Assembly: GCA_030847615.1 (NCBI GenBank)
Contig: JAUMIR010000004.1
Location: 84,475,001 to 84,539,000 of the forward strand
Source of the DNA: Gambelia wislizenii
Taxonomy: Eukaryota > Chordata > Lepidosauria > Squamata > Crotaphytidae
Direction of reading: 5' to 3'
DNA length: 64,000 nucleotides
The notes beneath the pieces were generated by a model. The model ran no database searches, was not told where the DNA came from, and saw only the letters and a list, made by a program, of their open reading frames with translations. Position numbers and translations under genes: made by a program. Shown here piece after piece: positions 48,953 through 61,700 of this stretch; within the stretch, counting starts at the first letter, position 1; every line of letters begins with the position of its first letter.

Positions 48953-50475
48953 ATAAGTCTAGATAAATTATATCTTCTCTTTATAAGTTGCTAGGGTGCT
49001 AATATGAATTGAAATGGATATTACCTATCCACTGTATTCATCACTCCATAGTTCTTAGATTTTGGGTTTTCTTGCTTCTTTAAGTCAAGATATACTCATA
49101 CCATATTTAAAATGCAATGGGTGAGAATTCCTTTTGCTTCTAGTTTGGAGACATTTTAAGACAGAAGATTTAAGTTAATGTATTGCAGAATTCCTAGGGG
49201 CCACTATGAACCAGATCAGTCCTTTTGAGCTGAAATATCTCTTGTACTTTATTCCCTCATTTGCACAGTACAGGAGATGCTTGAATGATAAAGTAGCTTA
49301 GCTTTTCAGATCCTATAAAGACATATTCATTATGTCATTTCCTCCATCTTCAGGTTCCATTTGTAGCAAATGAATATTGAAGGTGGAATCCCATACCATT
49401 GGCACTGCTATTTTAAGTGCTCTGCTGTTTTAATTATCTTATTTCAGTTAGGCTAGCATATCCATTTAACATATGATCTCGCTTGCGAGATTATCATTGA
49501 CATTTCAGCCCAGTTTATATTTTAGTGCCATGAAAATGAGGGGAAACTTCAGCATGGGTGAGGAAGGGAAATATTAAGTTAAAGAGAGTAATTCAGGCAA
49601 ATATTGCCTGTGTCTAATCACTTCAGACTTGTGCCGAAGTCTCAAGGGGCAGTGACAACAAGCCAGAAACTACTGTGAATCATAATGAACACATGACCAA
49701 CCTTGAACTCTCTGCCTTTTTAATGTAACCTTTGCAGAAGACATGATGTAAATACAGAAGATGACATTCCTAATTCCATCTTCATAAAATCTGTCCTGTT
49801 ATTCTATGATGTAGGTTGTTATCCTTCCTGGTAGTCCCTTCACTGAGGAAAATAAATTACCTGTGATGAGGAGCCTGAGCCACCAAACCATTGCACAGCA
49901 GCTGTCACGCTTGCTCTCTAAATGACTTTTCTGTAGTATCTTTTTTACCAGATGGGTGTTTGGTTTCTCTTTGTCAGCTACATGGTCGCAACCAGGCCTT
50001 GCAAAATGGCACTGGCCATTGACTCACTTGAATCCAGGAGCTCCCTCTGCCTCTTCAACTTGTATCCATCCCATTTTCCAGAATCTGATTTTAGATTTGG
50101 CTAGCCCTAATGGACTCAGTTATTTCCTTTTGGTAAAATACCCCAGTCTTCTCATTTCTCAATTCTGTTACCATGCATTCTGATCCTAGAACTGGCTTGG
50201 GACCTTCTAAGCCAAGAAGAGTATATTTCCAAAACTCCTCCAGGAAGCTCAGGAGGACCTCTTCATTCCATTTGTCTGCCTTTGTGTTGCAGTGTCAATA
50301 GATGACTTAGCTAAGGGCTCCATCTCTGTATAAGCCATGGAATAAATTCTCATGCCTGGCGACACCTCAAGTTTAGTTGGAGGGAGCATGTTATAGCATC
50401 AACCCAGGTGGGGATAGGTTTATTTTGTATATGAATGATTTTTAATGAATGCAATATTAATTCTTGCAGATGAGC

Positions 50476-50504
50476 AATAAATCATTACGCAAAGTCTAAA
50501 TAAA
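50476..50504 (+). terminator. AHCYL1: AHCYL1 polyadenylation signals
   Basis: AATAAA at 50476-50481 and again at 50499-50504. An earlier AATAAA lies at 50341-50346. A T/GT-rich tract follows at 50,521-50,570. Which signal is used cannot be told from sequence. Confidence 0.6.
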
Positions 50505-50510
50505 ATGATT

Positions 50511-52431
50511 AGAAAATTATCTCTGCCTTGAACTTTCTTTTGTTCTGGATGATTAACAAAATGTAGCTGTTTCTAAGAAACTGGGGCGGGAACAAGCTGC
50601 CTGCCAGTTTCAGTGGTAGATCTCAGTTTTTACACTATCCTCCTGGTGAAACGTTTATTTTGCTCCAAGCAGAGTAAAAGGGTATGGATTGAGGAGATTG
50701 ATGGATACCCAGCTTCAAAGCACATGGAAGAGCATGATACATACTTGCTTCCCCAAGACTTCATAAGAAGGAAATTTTTGCAAATCTTTGCAAAGATTAG
50801 ATATTAACTATAAAACACTGATGGAAAGCCCTGAAACCATGCTTTCATAATGAAACACTTGTGCACAACTGTGTCTAGCTGCAGCAGATGCACACTAAGT
50901 TCCTAATGCTAATGGACATATAAAGAGAGTACTTTCAATTATCGTTGACATTTCTGCCAATTATCTTTGTACTACAAGGCATGTTACTGGCTTAAACTAA
51001 TTAAAACTGAATGAAACTAGTTAAAATTATTAATACTGAGCTGAGAAAGTTTCATAGACTGGGCATTGCTTCAATATTACCATAATTGAAAGTATATGGG
51101 ATCCTTTTTTATAAATTCAGGGTGGTTTAATATAAAGGATACAAAATTGTGCTTAGACTTAACCTTCCTAAATTAAAATGCTATGGATTATGCTCAAGTC
51201 ATGGTTCCCCAACTGAAAGGGATTCTACCTTTGCTAATCTTGAGTTTGAAATATTAATGGGACTTCTATTTTCATTTATCTGTTTAAAAGGCTACCCTAT
51301 AACAGGAAGATCTCATGGGGACTTGAAGAATTAAATAGATGTTTAAAATCAACACTAGTACAATGCATGCTAAAGAAATTACGATGCAGCATGAAAATCA
51401 AATGAAGATCAACAAGTGCAAAGAATACAAAGAGTGAATGCAAGGTAATGAGGCTGCAGCAAGATTTAAAAGCTCTTGCTGGTATCAAAAGAGCAGTAAA
51501 GTTAGTTGTCAAGCGCATCATTCTAAAGAGGGCATTCCATAACTAGGACACTACACTAAAAAACCCAGTTTCCCTCACCTTGTGGTATCTGAACAAAAGC
51601 CTCTGACTGCAGAATCTAGGTAGGTATGTTCAGGTACCAAGCTATTAAGCAGCTTAAAAGTAAAAATCCGCACTTTGAATTGGCTTTAGAAACAAGAGAG
51701 CCAATAAAGACAATAGTACTAGATAATATGTATTAGTGGAGTTGAGATAAAGGATTGGATATAAGGGTGGGGAGCTGGCTAAATTTGGGATTTAACATGA
51801 AAGTGGAAGGAAGCCACGAGAACAGAAATGGAATTTTAAAAGAATGTAGATGCCAAAAATGTCAATGAGCCCTGGCAGGGTCTCTTGGAAAAAGATACAG
51901 GAAGAGAGGTAAGCACCACCATAAAATCAAAGATAGGCTGGTGGAACCTCAATTTGTTGGCTCTTTAGAGTTTTCCTAATAAATAACTTCATTCTAAGTT
52001 AATGCTGATATTTCAACTGAGGTCAGTCATTTTAGTTAAAGTGGGGGTTGGTTCCATTTTTTAGAAAATTTCCAATTTAAGGTGGAATCCCATATCATTG
52101 GTTCTTAACTAGTTAATTTCTATCTCTGGGTCCAGCCTTGTGATTTTGCCCCTTGTCACCCCACTTCAGAGCATATTTTCTGCATGCAGAAGGGTCTCTT
52201 GCTTTCTCACAACCATAAGGGTGTACAGGGAGGAAATGTCAGCAGTCCAGTAAAGTATGGAAATGCAGACCTAAGTTGTACTTTGCAGTTATTTATACTT
52301 TTCCCCATCAGCATAGATATACATCTAAAATTATGCACTGGGATAATTCTGATAATTGACTGAGACACCAAAGGAGCAATCATTTCCCTGAAAACAATCT
52401 CACCAACTTTGTAATCAGGACAATTGCTATA
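50511..52431. other. AHCYL1-STRIP1 intergenic region, left part
   Basis: Mostly unique AT-rich sequence. 51,525-51,790 (GGGCATTCCATAACTAGGAC, AGCTATTAAGCAGCTTAAAA, TTTGAATTGGCTTTAGAAAC) resembles the antisense end of an old L2-type ORF, but is too decayed to be sure. Confidence 0.4.
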
Positions 52432-52664
52432 CAGCTGTCCCTTCATATTCACTGGGATTTGGTTCCAGGACCCTTCCATGAATACCAAAATCTGTGAATA
52501 CTCAAGTCCCATTATATGCAATGGCATAGCAAAATGGTGTCCCTTATATAAAATGGCAAAATCAAGGTTTGCTTTTTGGGTTATTTTTTAAAGAATATTT
52601 TCAAGTCTTAATACTTGAATATTTAAACCCTTGGATACCAAATCCGTGGTTACGGAGGGACAAC
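52432..52664 (+). mobile_element. Tigger/pogo-like MITE
   Basis: Starts CAGCTGTCCCTTCATATTCA, ends GGTTACGGAGGGACAACT. Collinear with 13653-13879, and its TA-flanked left end is clear. Confidence 0.85.
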
Positions 52665-52712
52665 TACTTCTCTAGGAGGAAGGATGGGTAAGTGAGGAAG
52701 AAAAGGCAATGT

Positions 52713-53925
52713 TTTTCGTGGGGGTTTTTCCCCATGCTGTGAGGCTGTGTTCTGGAAAAGTTTATTCCTGATGTTTCGCCTGCATCTGTGGCTGGCATCT
52801 TCAGAGAATGGTGGTATTGGGGTGTGTGGGTTTTATATACTGTGAGTCCCTGTTGGAGAAGATATGTAACTTTTGCGTATTTGGATGGCTAGTTCCTGGG
52901 GGGAGATATGCAAGGAGGATTAGTGTCTAGCTAATGTTCCATTGTGCTTGGCAACCCTCTGTCCATAGGTGGAGTTCATTTGCATGTGATGAGTTTTGAT
53001 TTTGGTGTTTTTCAGGACTGGTAACCAAACTTGGTTTACTTTTAGGGCTTCCTCCTTCCTGTTGAAGTTGTCCAGGTGTTTGTGGATTTCAATAGCTTCC
53101 CTGTGCATTCTGACATGATAGTTGTTGGCCTGGTCCAGAATTTTGCTGTTTTTAAATATTTTGTGTCCAGGTTGGTTTATAACGTGTTCTGCTACTGCTG
53201 ATTTTTCTGGCTGGCCCAGTCTGCAGTGTCTCTCATGTTCCTTGACTCATGTTTGCACACTGCGTTTAGTGGTCCCTGTGTAAACTTGTCCACAGCTGCA
53301 TGGTATGCGGTAAACTACAGCTATGAGAGGTTCTCTTTTATCCTTTGCTAAGCGTAGCATTTCTTGGATTTTCTTGGTTGGTCTGTTGATTGTTTGAAGT
53401 TGTGTTTCCGCATCAATTTCCCTATTCTGTCTGTGACAAAATGTTATTTAAAAACACTGAAATTCTGGACCAGGCCAAGAACTATCATGTTAGAATGCAC
53501 AAGGAAGCTATTGAAATCCACAAACACCTGGGCAACTTCAGCAGGGACGAGGAAACCCTAAAAGTAAGCTAAATTTGACTACCAGTCCTGAAAAACACCA
53601 AAATCAAAACTCATCACATGCAAATGAACTCCGCCTATGGACAGGGGGATGCCCAGCAGACAATGGAACATTAGCTAAATAGACACTAATCCTCCTTGCA
53701 TATCTCCCCCCAGGAACTAGCCATCCAAATACGCAAATGTTACGTATCTTCTCCAACAGGGACTCACAGTATATAAACCTCCAACACCCCCTACACCATT
53801 CTCTGAAGATGCCAGCCACAGATGCAGGTGAAACGTCAGGAATAAAGTTCCAGAACGGCCTCACAGCCCGGAAAAAAAAACATGAAAAACCTATGGATGT
53901 TGGCCGTGAAAGGCTTCGACTTCAC
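52713..53925. mobile_element. Penelope-like element, two arms in inverted orientation
   Basis: The left arm (52713 to about 53440) is antisense. It encodes the GIY-YIG endonuclease domain (AVVYRIPCSCGQVYTGTTKR, VKEHERHCRLGQPEKSAVAE) and then MHREAIEIHKHLDNFNRKEE. The right arm (about 53441-53925) is sense and repeats only the last part (MHKEAIEIHKHLGNFSRDEE). Both arms end with the same 3' sequence, so the whole is a large inverted repeat with a unique GIY-YIG part. A 12-bp duplication, AAAAGG[C/A]AATGT, flanks it (52701-52712 and 53926-53937). The GIY-YIG part has one stop. RT is absent. Confidence 0.85.
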
Positions 53926-54575
53926 AAAAGGAAATGTGGCTGTTAGCAGTGGGGAGAGAACTGAGATATTAGCCCCATTCGCAGACCTGAATTCTACTGG
54001 TGAAACATCAGTCATTGGCTCCTGAATCCCTGTATAAAGGCATCTGTTCTCTTTGGCCAAAGATGGTTCTTACCTTTGAACAGAGACCAAGTCAGTGTCA
54101 GTTGCAGGCAGAGAAGAACAACTTTATTGGTGGAAGCTAAGATTTTATAGACCCCATTCCTATGTCTGTACAACTGTTAGAAAGGTTCTCATGATCTCAT
54201 CCAGTTTAAGTAACAAACTTCAGTTAACACATCAGTAAGACACAGTCAAGGTCTACCAAAGTTTTAACACTCTCAGCAAAGATGGCTTTACTTTGGTTCA
54301 TTTCATTACCAGCCAGTATTTGTTTTTGATCAATATATCAGGACACTCTGTCATTCCATGGATATCCAACTCCAGTTATAGCTAACCATGCATGTTTCTA
54401 ATAAAGCAATACTGTACATCATTATAAAATTATGAATACAGATTTGTGTTTCAGCCTTAATGGCAACACCTTTAAGATTAACTGGTTTTTATTTATTTTT
54501 TTGCATGAATTTTTGTGCTGCACCCAAATTAGTGGGTTTATATCCACAAAAGCTCATACAAAAATAAAAACCAGT

Positions 54576-54992
54576 TAGGGTGCATCTTCACTGTAGAAAT
54601 AATGCAGTTTGACACCACTTTAAGTGCTGTTGCTTCATCCTATGGAATCCTGGGATTTGTAGTTTTACAAGGCCTTTAGCTTCTGCCAAAGATCACTGGT
54701 ACCTCACAAAACTACAAATCCCAGGATTCTGTAGGATGAAGCAACAGCACTTAAAAGTGGTATCAAACTGCATTATTTCTAACTGCATTATTTCTTCAGT
54801 GTAGGTCTGCCTTTCTCAAACTTTCTACCCCGGAGGAACCCTTGAAATAATTTTCAGGTCTCTGAGAACCTCTGCCTAAAAATTATTGTATCTACAGCTA
54901 GAAAAAATGTTTTTAAAAATCACATCTCAGGGAACCCCTAGTGATCCCTCAGGGAACCCTGGTTGAGAAACGCTGGTGTAGATGGGCCCTAT
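54576..54992. mobile_element. Inverted-repeat MITE (outer), hAT-like
   Basis: The left arm TAGGGTGCATCTTCACTGTA matches the reverse complement of the right end. Long internal arms mirror each other (TCCTATGGAATCCTGGGATT and AATCCCAGGATTCTGTAGGA). Interrupted near its right end by the element at 54807-54975. Confidence 0.8.
54807..54975. mobile_element. hAT-type MITE nested in the preceding MITE
   Basis: 169 bp. Ends CTGCCTTTCTCAAACTTTCT and, inverted, CAGCGTTTCTCAACCAGGGT. It is flanked by an 8-bp duplication, GTGTAGGT at 54799-54806 and GTGTAGAT at 54976-54983, diagnostic of hAT. Confidence 0.85.
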
Positions 54993-55059
54993 TAATAGTT
55001 TTTTTAACTGCTGCGACATTTGTATTTCCTCTTCCTTCCCCCTTTTTACGCTGCTAGAC

Positions 55060-55324
55060 TTTGCGACTCCTTTGAAAACTAGCCTTCTCTAGCTAAGCAA
55101 GATGGCTTCCACGCGAGATCTGTGCCTCCACGCTTGCGCACTCGCTCCCTACCAAACCTATCCGCCGCCCTTTCTTTAAAACCGCGCCGCTGATCCCAGC
55201 AGCTCCCATGATGGCCTCTGTGTGTGAGGAGCCGCACTCCACCCGCCACTCTCAAGATGGTGAGGTTTCCTACGAGATTCTCGCTTGTCGCGAGAGCTGC
55301 CGGCGCAGCGGCGGTGGTGTCGTG
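55060..55324 (+). promoter_or_regulatory. STRIP1: STRIP1 CpG-rich promoter and 5' UTR
   Basis: Abrupt rise in CpG content running into exon 1. AAGATGGC at 55099 resembles a YY1 site; TCGCGAGA at 55288-55295 is most of the TCTCGCGAGA core-promoter motif. No TATA box, as usual for housekeeping genes. The transcription start is not determinable. Confidence 0.7.
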
Positions 55325-55465
55325 ATGGAGCCGGGCGGTGGCGGAGGTCCGGGCTTGCTCATTGTCAATAATAAGCAACGGAGCGGGGGACTCGGGCTGA
55401 CCACGCCGCCGGCGCCGGGGGGAAAGGGTCGGGAAGCCAACCGCAACCAGCGCAAGGATTCGGAG
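55325..55465 (+). CDS. STRIP1: STRIP1 exon 1
   Basis: 47 codons, MEPGGGGGPGLLIVNNKQ to NQRKDSE, phase 0 end. The frame is also open upstream to an ATG at 55208, which would add 39 residues; that extension is not expected from known STRIP1 proteins. Confidence 0.92.
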
Positions 55466-55708
55466 GTCAGGTGGGGCCGGGGGGGCGGCGGCGGTTGGGA
55501 TGCGGGAAGGAAGCGGCTGGCCCTCGCCTCTTCCCTGTTAAGTCCAGATGTGGCAGTGCTGACGGACCCTTACCTCACCTGTCAGGCATTCTGTGTCGTT
55601 GGGACGGGTTAGGGCAGTGGCTCTTAACCTTTTATTTACCAAGGACCCCCTTTACATATCTTGTGTTGCTGTGGCCCCCCAACACTTCACTCAAGATTTT
55701 AAACCCTA

Positions 55709-55743
<35 letters not shown>

Positions 55744-58700
55744 ACCATCCATTAAAACTTCCCTCAGAGGCACTGGAGAGGGAGGGAAGACTTTTCTCCT
55801 GCTTCTCCCTGCAGGTTTGTGGCTGGAATGGATTGAATGGCAATGCGCAGGCCAAGCCAGCCAGCCTTTGCCTTGGCTCCTGTCAAGGGGGCACCTCACT
55901 TTAGGAGGGAGGTGAGCCAAGCAGACTTCAAGCCTGCCCTCAGGGCCGGTTTAAAGCACCAGCGGCGTCATTGTGGGGCCCCCGTAGTAACCCTCCTCCT
56001 GCAAAAACATTATTAGTAATAATCTGAATATCCTGTACTGTGAATCACTTAGATTGAGTTAGGTTACATTGACCTGAGGTAAACATGGGCCCCCCAAAAT
56101 AAAGCATTGCAGGGGGGCCCAAAATTCCTTAAACCGGTCCTGACTTGCCTGTGAGGACATGGCAGCCCCCCGGGGGGTCCCCAGACCACAGGTGAAGAAC
56201 CATGGATTAGGGTTCTGCCTCTACAGGTGTCTGTCTCTGTATATTAATAGAGAGAGAGAATGAACTGCTTACCCCTTCAAACCAATCAGGAGAATCCCCC
56301 ACCGGCTGCCTTCACTGGAGTTTTTGCTACCATTCTCACTTTATTCATACCAGCCGCATGACCTCCACAAGGCAGGGGGGCTGACAGGGCTCTAGCCTGT
56401 GGGGCCCAGGATTAGGACCCCCCTCCCGTTATATTATTGTAAGCTTTTATTATGTAAATCCATTTAGGTTTTTTAGAAAAATTAATATAAATATTACTTT
56501 GGTGTCATCATTTAAACTGACATTTTAATTTTTATCCTAAAGCCTGTAGAGCATCTCACTGCCCTTAACCTTAGAAGTAGGGAGAGGGCCCACTTCAGGA
56601 TGTGGGGGCCATGACCAGCAGCATACAGTTAGCAGAGACCCCTTCAGAGTCCTCTGGATGAGGGGCTACTTAGCCATTCTTCCCCCCTCCCATAAAACAG
56701 CTGCTTCCTCAATCCTGCCTTGATTTACCAGTACAGGAAATACAATCATTTATTTGCCTTTCGAAAGGATGAACAATTGAAGGTTTCTTGGTCTGCCATC
56801 TTTCAATACTCCCTTTTACTTGGGAATAAGTCCCATTGAACTTGGTATATTACAAGTTGACAGTCCAAAGATCTTGGGGCGACTGGAGAATGACCCTTGA
56901 AAAACAACACCTGGTTGCTGAACAGTGTGGCAAAGCAGGTCTGAGGGAGAGTGTGGCAATCCTTTAAGGATGAGTAAGTTGCCATGGTAACTAGGAAGCT
57001 GTAGGTGGAAAGTTAAGCAATGTATAAATACTGTGAACCTGCCTTAGTAAGCAAGACTCTGTCTGAGAAAAGGTTTTATTTAAGTTGTCTTCTCTTCTTG
57101 TGCGTGTGTAGGGCTACTCAGAATCACCAGACTTTGAATTTGAATATGCAGATACAGACAAATGGGCTGCTGAACTGTCAGGTAAAAATAGAAGCCAGCT
57201 TAGATCTGTTGTGGTGGTGGTGGTTCTTGCTTTCTTTAGAAACATTTCATTGCTCTTTGTAATGGACACTGAAACATCAGAAATATTAAATATTGTGAGG
57301 AAGATACTGATTGTTGAAATTGCCACTGCTTCTATGCTATTACAGTTGCCCCTCCACATTCGCGAACTTAACATTCGCGGTTTTGATTATTCGCGGTTTT
57401 GGGAGGGCCCCCCCGCCCTCCCAAAACCGCGACAAGGGGCCTCCTGGACGCCCCATGAAGGCCCGGGGTGGGAGGGGGGAGGCCCAGGGAGGCCTTCACG
57501 GAGCCTTAGGAGGTTCCGTGAAGGCCCGGGGAGGGCCAAGGGGGGAGGGCCGGGGAGGCATCCACGGGGCCTCGGGAGGGTCTCTGGAGGCCCCATGAAG
57601 GCCTTGGAAGGGAGTGGGGAGTCCGGGGAAAGCAACTATGGGGACTTCGGAGGCCCCATGGTTGCTTTGGCGGGGGAGGGGGAGGGCAATCATTATTCGC
57701 GGAATTTTCACATTCGCTGGCGTCTGGGGAACCTAACCCCCGCGAATGTGAAGGGACGACTGTAGTTGCTTTTATTTTTCTGAGGAATGCCATAAAAGGA
57801 AAGTTTATACAAAACCTTTATAATATAGAAATGGCACTCACACAAAAGCTTTCCCATTATAATTCTGTTATTTGCTATATGTGTGTTGGACTATGCTTTC
57901 CACCCTTGCTAAATATTCTGTTTTTGCAAATTCAGTCAGTGTAATAAGTTGGATCCAGATTGGTTTCTTCATGTCCAAAAGGGTGTCTTCTGCCTATGAA
58001 ACACAGCATTATCTAGTAGATACTCCCCACTGAAAAAAAGAGGCTATGAAGGTCATATTTGTTGAGGCTTACAGCCCCCTGTGTCCCCTCATTATGTTAT
58101 GGAAGGTCTGCCAACCATTTTGAGCAGTTTTACAGGAGGCACAGGGGGCTGCTGAAGGTGGTATTGCAAAGCTTCCCCTCCCCTCACTCTGTTCTGGATC
58201 CAGGTACTGTTCTGGATCCAGCTCTTGTGTTCAGAAGCTACTTAAGTAGGATAATGGCCTATTGGAGACATAATATTTCCCATGATGTGTTTCTGTAACC
58301 TTAGTTAAGTACTGCAACTTTATACCTTGTTGTTGTCGTGCTTTCAAGCTGTTTCCTACTTATGGGGAACCTACGTATGGCAAACCTGTCATGAAATTTT
58401 CTTAACAAAATTTGTTCAGAGGGACTTGTCCAAGGCCAACCAGTAGGTTTTAATGGCCAGGTGGGGATTCCAACCCTGGTCTCCAGAATCATAGTCCAAC
58501 ACTTAAACCACTATGCCACACTGGGGCCAAATCTGCACTACACAAATAATCCAATTTGAAACTGAATTATTTGTCATGGCTCCTTCCTATAGAATCCTGG
58601 GATTTATAGTTTGGTGAAGCACCAGCACTCTTTGGCAGAGAATGCTAAAGACCTTGTAAAACATCCCATGATTCAAGAGGACGCAACAATGGCAAATAAT

Positions 58701-61700
58701 CCCATTTCAAACTGGATTATTTTTGTAGTGTGGAGTTGGCCTGGCCTGCGTTAAGTACTGCATCTTTATACCTTAAAGATAGGCAACATGTGGGCCACAT
58801 GCATCTATCCCAAGAGTCCCCACTACTGCTTGGAAAATGTGGCAGCAGCCAAAAAGTGTTACTTTTCCTTGATTTCCTGAAAGCTGACATTACAGTGACA
58901 AAACATTGTCTAAACAAGACACTTACATCTTAAAACAAGGTTTGTGTGGAGTGCACAGCCTATTTTGAAGCCAGTTAGTACTCAAGGAGGGACTTGAAGC
59001 TTAAATTAGTGTTGAAGCAAAGTGTGCTCCTCGCATACTTTGTTTTAAAGAATAAACACCTTGTTTAAGGGTTGGGGGGGTGTTTTGTTTTTGTTTTTTC
59101 TTTGTACTACTGAATTTTACAGAGGATTACAGCCCCTAGTGAACTGAGGCGATGGCAGTGTGACTTTCTGAACCTGCAAATTGCCCATCTTGGTATATCT
59201 AAACCATGGTTGAAGATTGTCTGTAAACCAGTAAATGAAGGTACAGTGCAAATCATGCTTTGCATTAGCCATGGAGCAAAATTTAGTTTAATTTGTCTCC
59301 ATTCTTCTCCAGCCTTTTGCTTAAAAGGTAATGCACAAGCCTCATTGTGTACACATGGTGCAAGCACAAACCTTAACTCAATAAAACTAAAACATAACAG
59401 TAACTTTTATAAGATAAGTATTAGGGACATTAATGTATTTGTTACAGTACATAATGGTCTCCAGTCATGTTGCTGATGTTTAAGCTAAACACTGTTCTTT
59501 AAATTATGCTTTAAGTGATATAAAATCTGGTAATCACTATTCTTTCTGGACAGAACTGTACAGTTACACAGAAGGGCCTGAATTCCAGCTCAACAGAAAA
59601 TGCTTTGAGGAGGATTTTAGGCTGCATGGTAAGAGTGATGGATTATCTGTTGTCTATGAAAATGTAAGGTCAGTCTGGATCAGTTCGAAAGTGTAGTAAT
59701 AGCTTTTCTCTTTGGAATGGAATTAAACAGCAAAGGATTAGGTGGTTCATCAAGTATTTTTTTTTTGCATGTTTTTGTGGGACTTTGATTTAATTTAACC
59801 AATGTTTTACGTTTGTTTTTGAATCAAAAACTACTTATCATGAGCCTTTGAGGGCAAGAGGAAAAAAAATATTTTTCTGGAAGATTATCAGAAGAAAGGA
59901 AGGGCTTTGTATCCTGTAGATCCAGTGCCTCCCCAACATGCCATGCGTTGCCATCAGTCACTACAAACCACTGCCTGTGGTGATCCCACTCAAATCCTCA
60001 AACTCACTAGGGCTCCCAAGTGTAGCCCTGGAGCCACATGTGTCCCCCAAGGTTGTTTTGCAGTCCCCCGCTTCCCCAAATACTGGGGGTGGGGGAGAAT
60101 GATTGCCCCTCCTGAAAGCCTTTGGGAATGGAAGTTCACTTTTTAAACTGCCCACAGGATTACCCTGGACTGCTAATCATTTTGGGTTTTTTTAAATCAA
60201 AACCAGAAATGGACTTCCTGCCATTTTACTACTAAACCTGCCCCCAGGTTTATTGGTATGTTTGACAGTTCATGTCCCACCCCCCCAAGCATCACAGAGG
60301 CATACAGTCCCCCACCCCACAAGTTTTGCACCTCTCCCCTGAGATAGTCATCAGGGTCCCCTAAGGGTTCCATTAAGACTATATATTGGGCTGTTTTATA
60401 GCTCTTAAGTTTTAATACCTGATACAACACTGCTGTAGTGACCAGACAATAGGTGTGGTTGTGTTAACCAATAAATACCATATTATTTAATATAGTTTCA
60501 AGCACATAAACATTACTTGTTGCCATTTCTTCTGTTATAAATGCATTATACACAAACAAATATTAACTACCTAACACAATCTTCCCTCACAGTGTCTATC
60601 TGTCTGTCAGTCCAAAACTCAGATCCTCCTCCTCCTCTCTATCTACATCAAAACCCTGACCCTGCCACTCTCATCCTTACTGTTACCATATTATTCTCAC
60701 AGCATCTCTCGCTTTCAGCTATTCACTTTCCATATGGAAACACACTTAACCCAACGTTCCACACCTGTCACTCAATCATACATTCCCCTTAACACTTAGT
60801 GTAGCTATATACCCCCAGAATGCCTTCTTTCCACCTCCTCCTCTATGGTTGGAGTTCCAGTTTTGGGAATACTGTCTGCAGGCTTTCCCAGAATCTCATG
60901 GAAGAGGCTTACAAGGTCAGCCCTTCCTCTCTGTCCACCCAAAGAGAGAGAGAGCTGAAAAACCCTATAGTCCATAGACACCCTGTCAAAGGCCATAGGA
61001 CTGCACCCTTAGTTTATCTGTATTTCAGTTGTGCCTGATATAGAAGTTTAACAATAATGTGAATGGCAAATCTGTTCATTATCATCTGGATGATGGCACG
61101 TTTGTAATACTGGTACATGAAATTTACTGAGAAGGATCTCAGTGCAGCCCAGATCATTTATCTCTGCAAAGATGATAAATCTCAACTATTGCCAGGCTGC
61201 TGCTATGATACTGGGCTATCTTCATATGTTGCAAATTAGTGACTCTAACCACATATTTGGTGACTATGTTAGTGTCCAGTGCTACAATGTTTCTATCATG
61301 TTGCTTTATCTTCAGTGGTTTTATGCTGTTAAAAACTAGGCAGTTTTGTAAACCCATCCCTTTCTTCAGAAAACAGCATCATATCAAACTGCTTGATTTC
61401 ACAGTGCTTGATAAAAAATGGACAGAATTGGACACCAGTCAGCATCGTACACATGCCATGAGGCTTCTTGATGGCCTTGAGGTCACTGCCCGAGAGAAAA
61501 GGCTAAGGGTAGCTCGAGCTATCCTTTATGTTGCACAAGGTACACTTTTATTATTTCACAGGAACTGCTCAGTTACGAAAAATCTTCTAATATCTTCTAA
61601 TTGCTATTTAATGCCTTCACAGATTTTTATCATCATGGTAATTTAACATTGTTATTTAGAATCTCTAAAAAAAGATAGGCAGAAACAAGGAAAGAAAGAT

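Larger units (their letters stand above)
48184..50510 (+). other. AHCYL1: AHCYL1 3' UTR (inferred)
   Basis: No splice donor or new ORF is needed between the stop and the AATAAA signals near 50,480-50,504. The length of about 2.3 kb is plausible for this gene. It contains a MITE at 48838-48952. Confidence 0.65.

Noticed and set aside
57211..57765. 184-residue ORF
   Set aside because: Runs from intron sequence through the GC-rich MITE; the composition explains the open frame.
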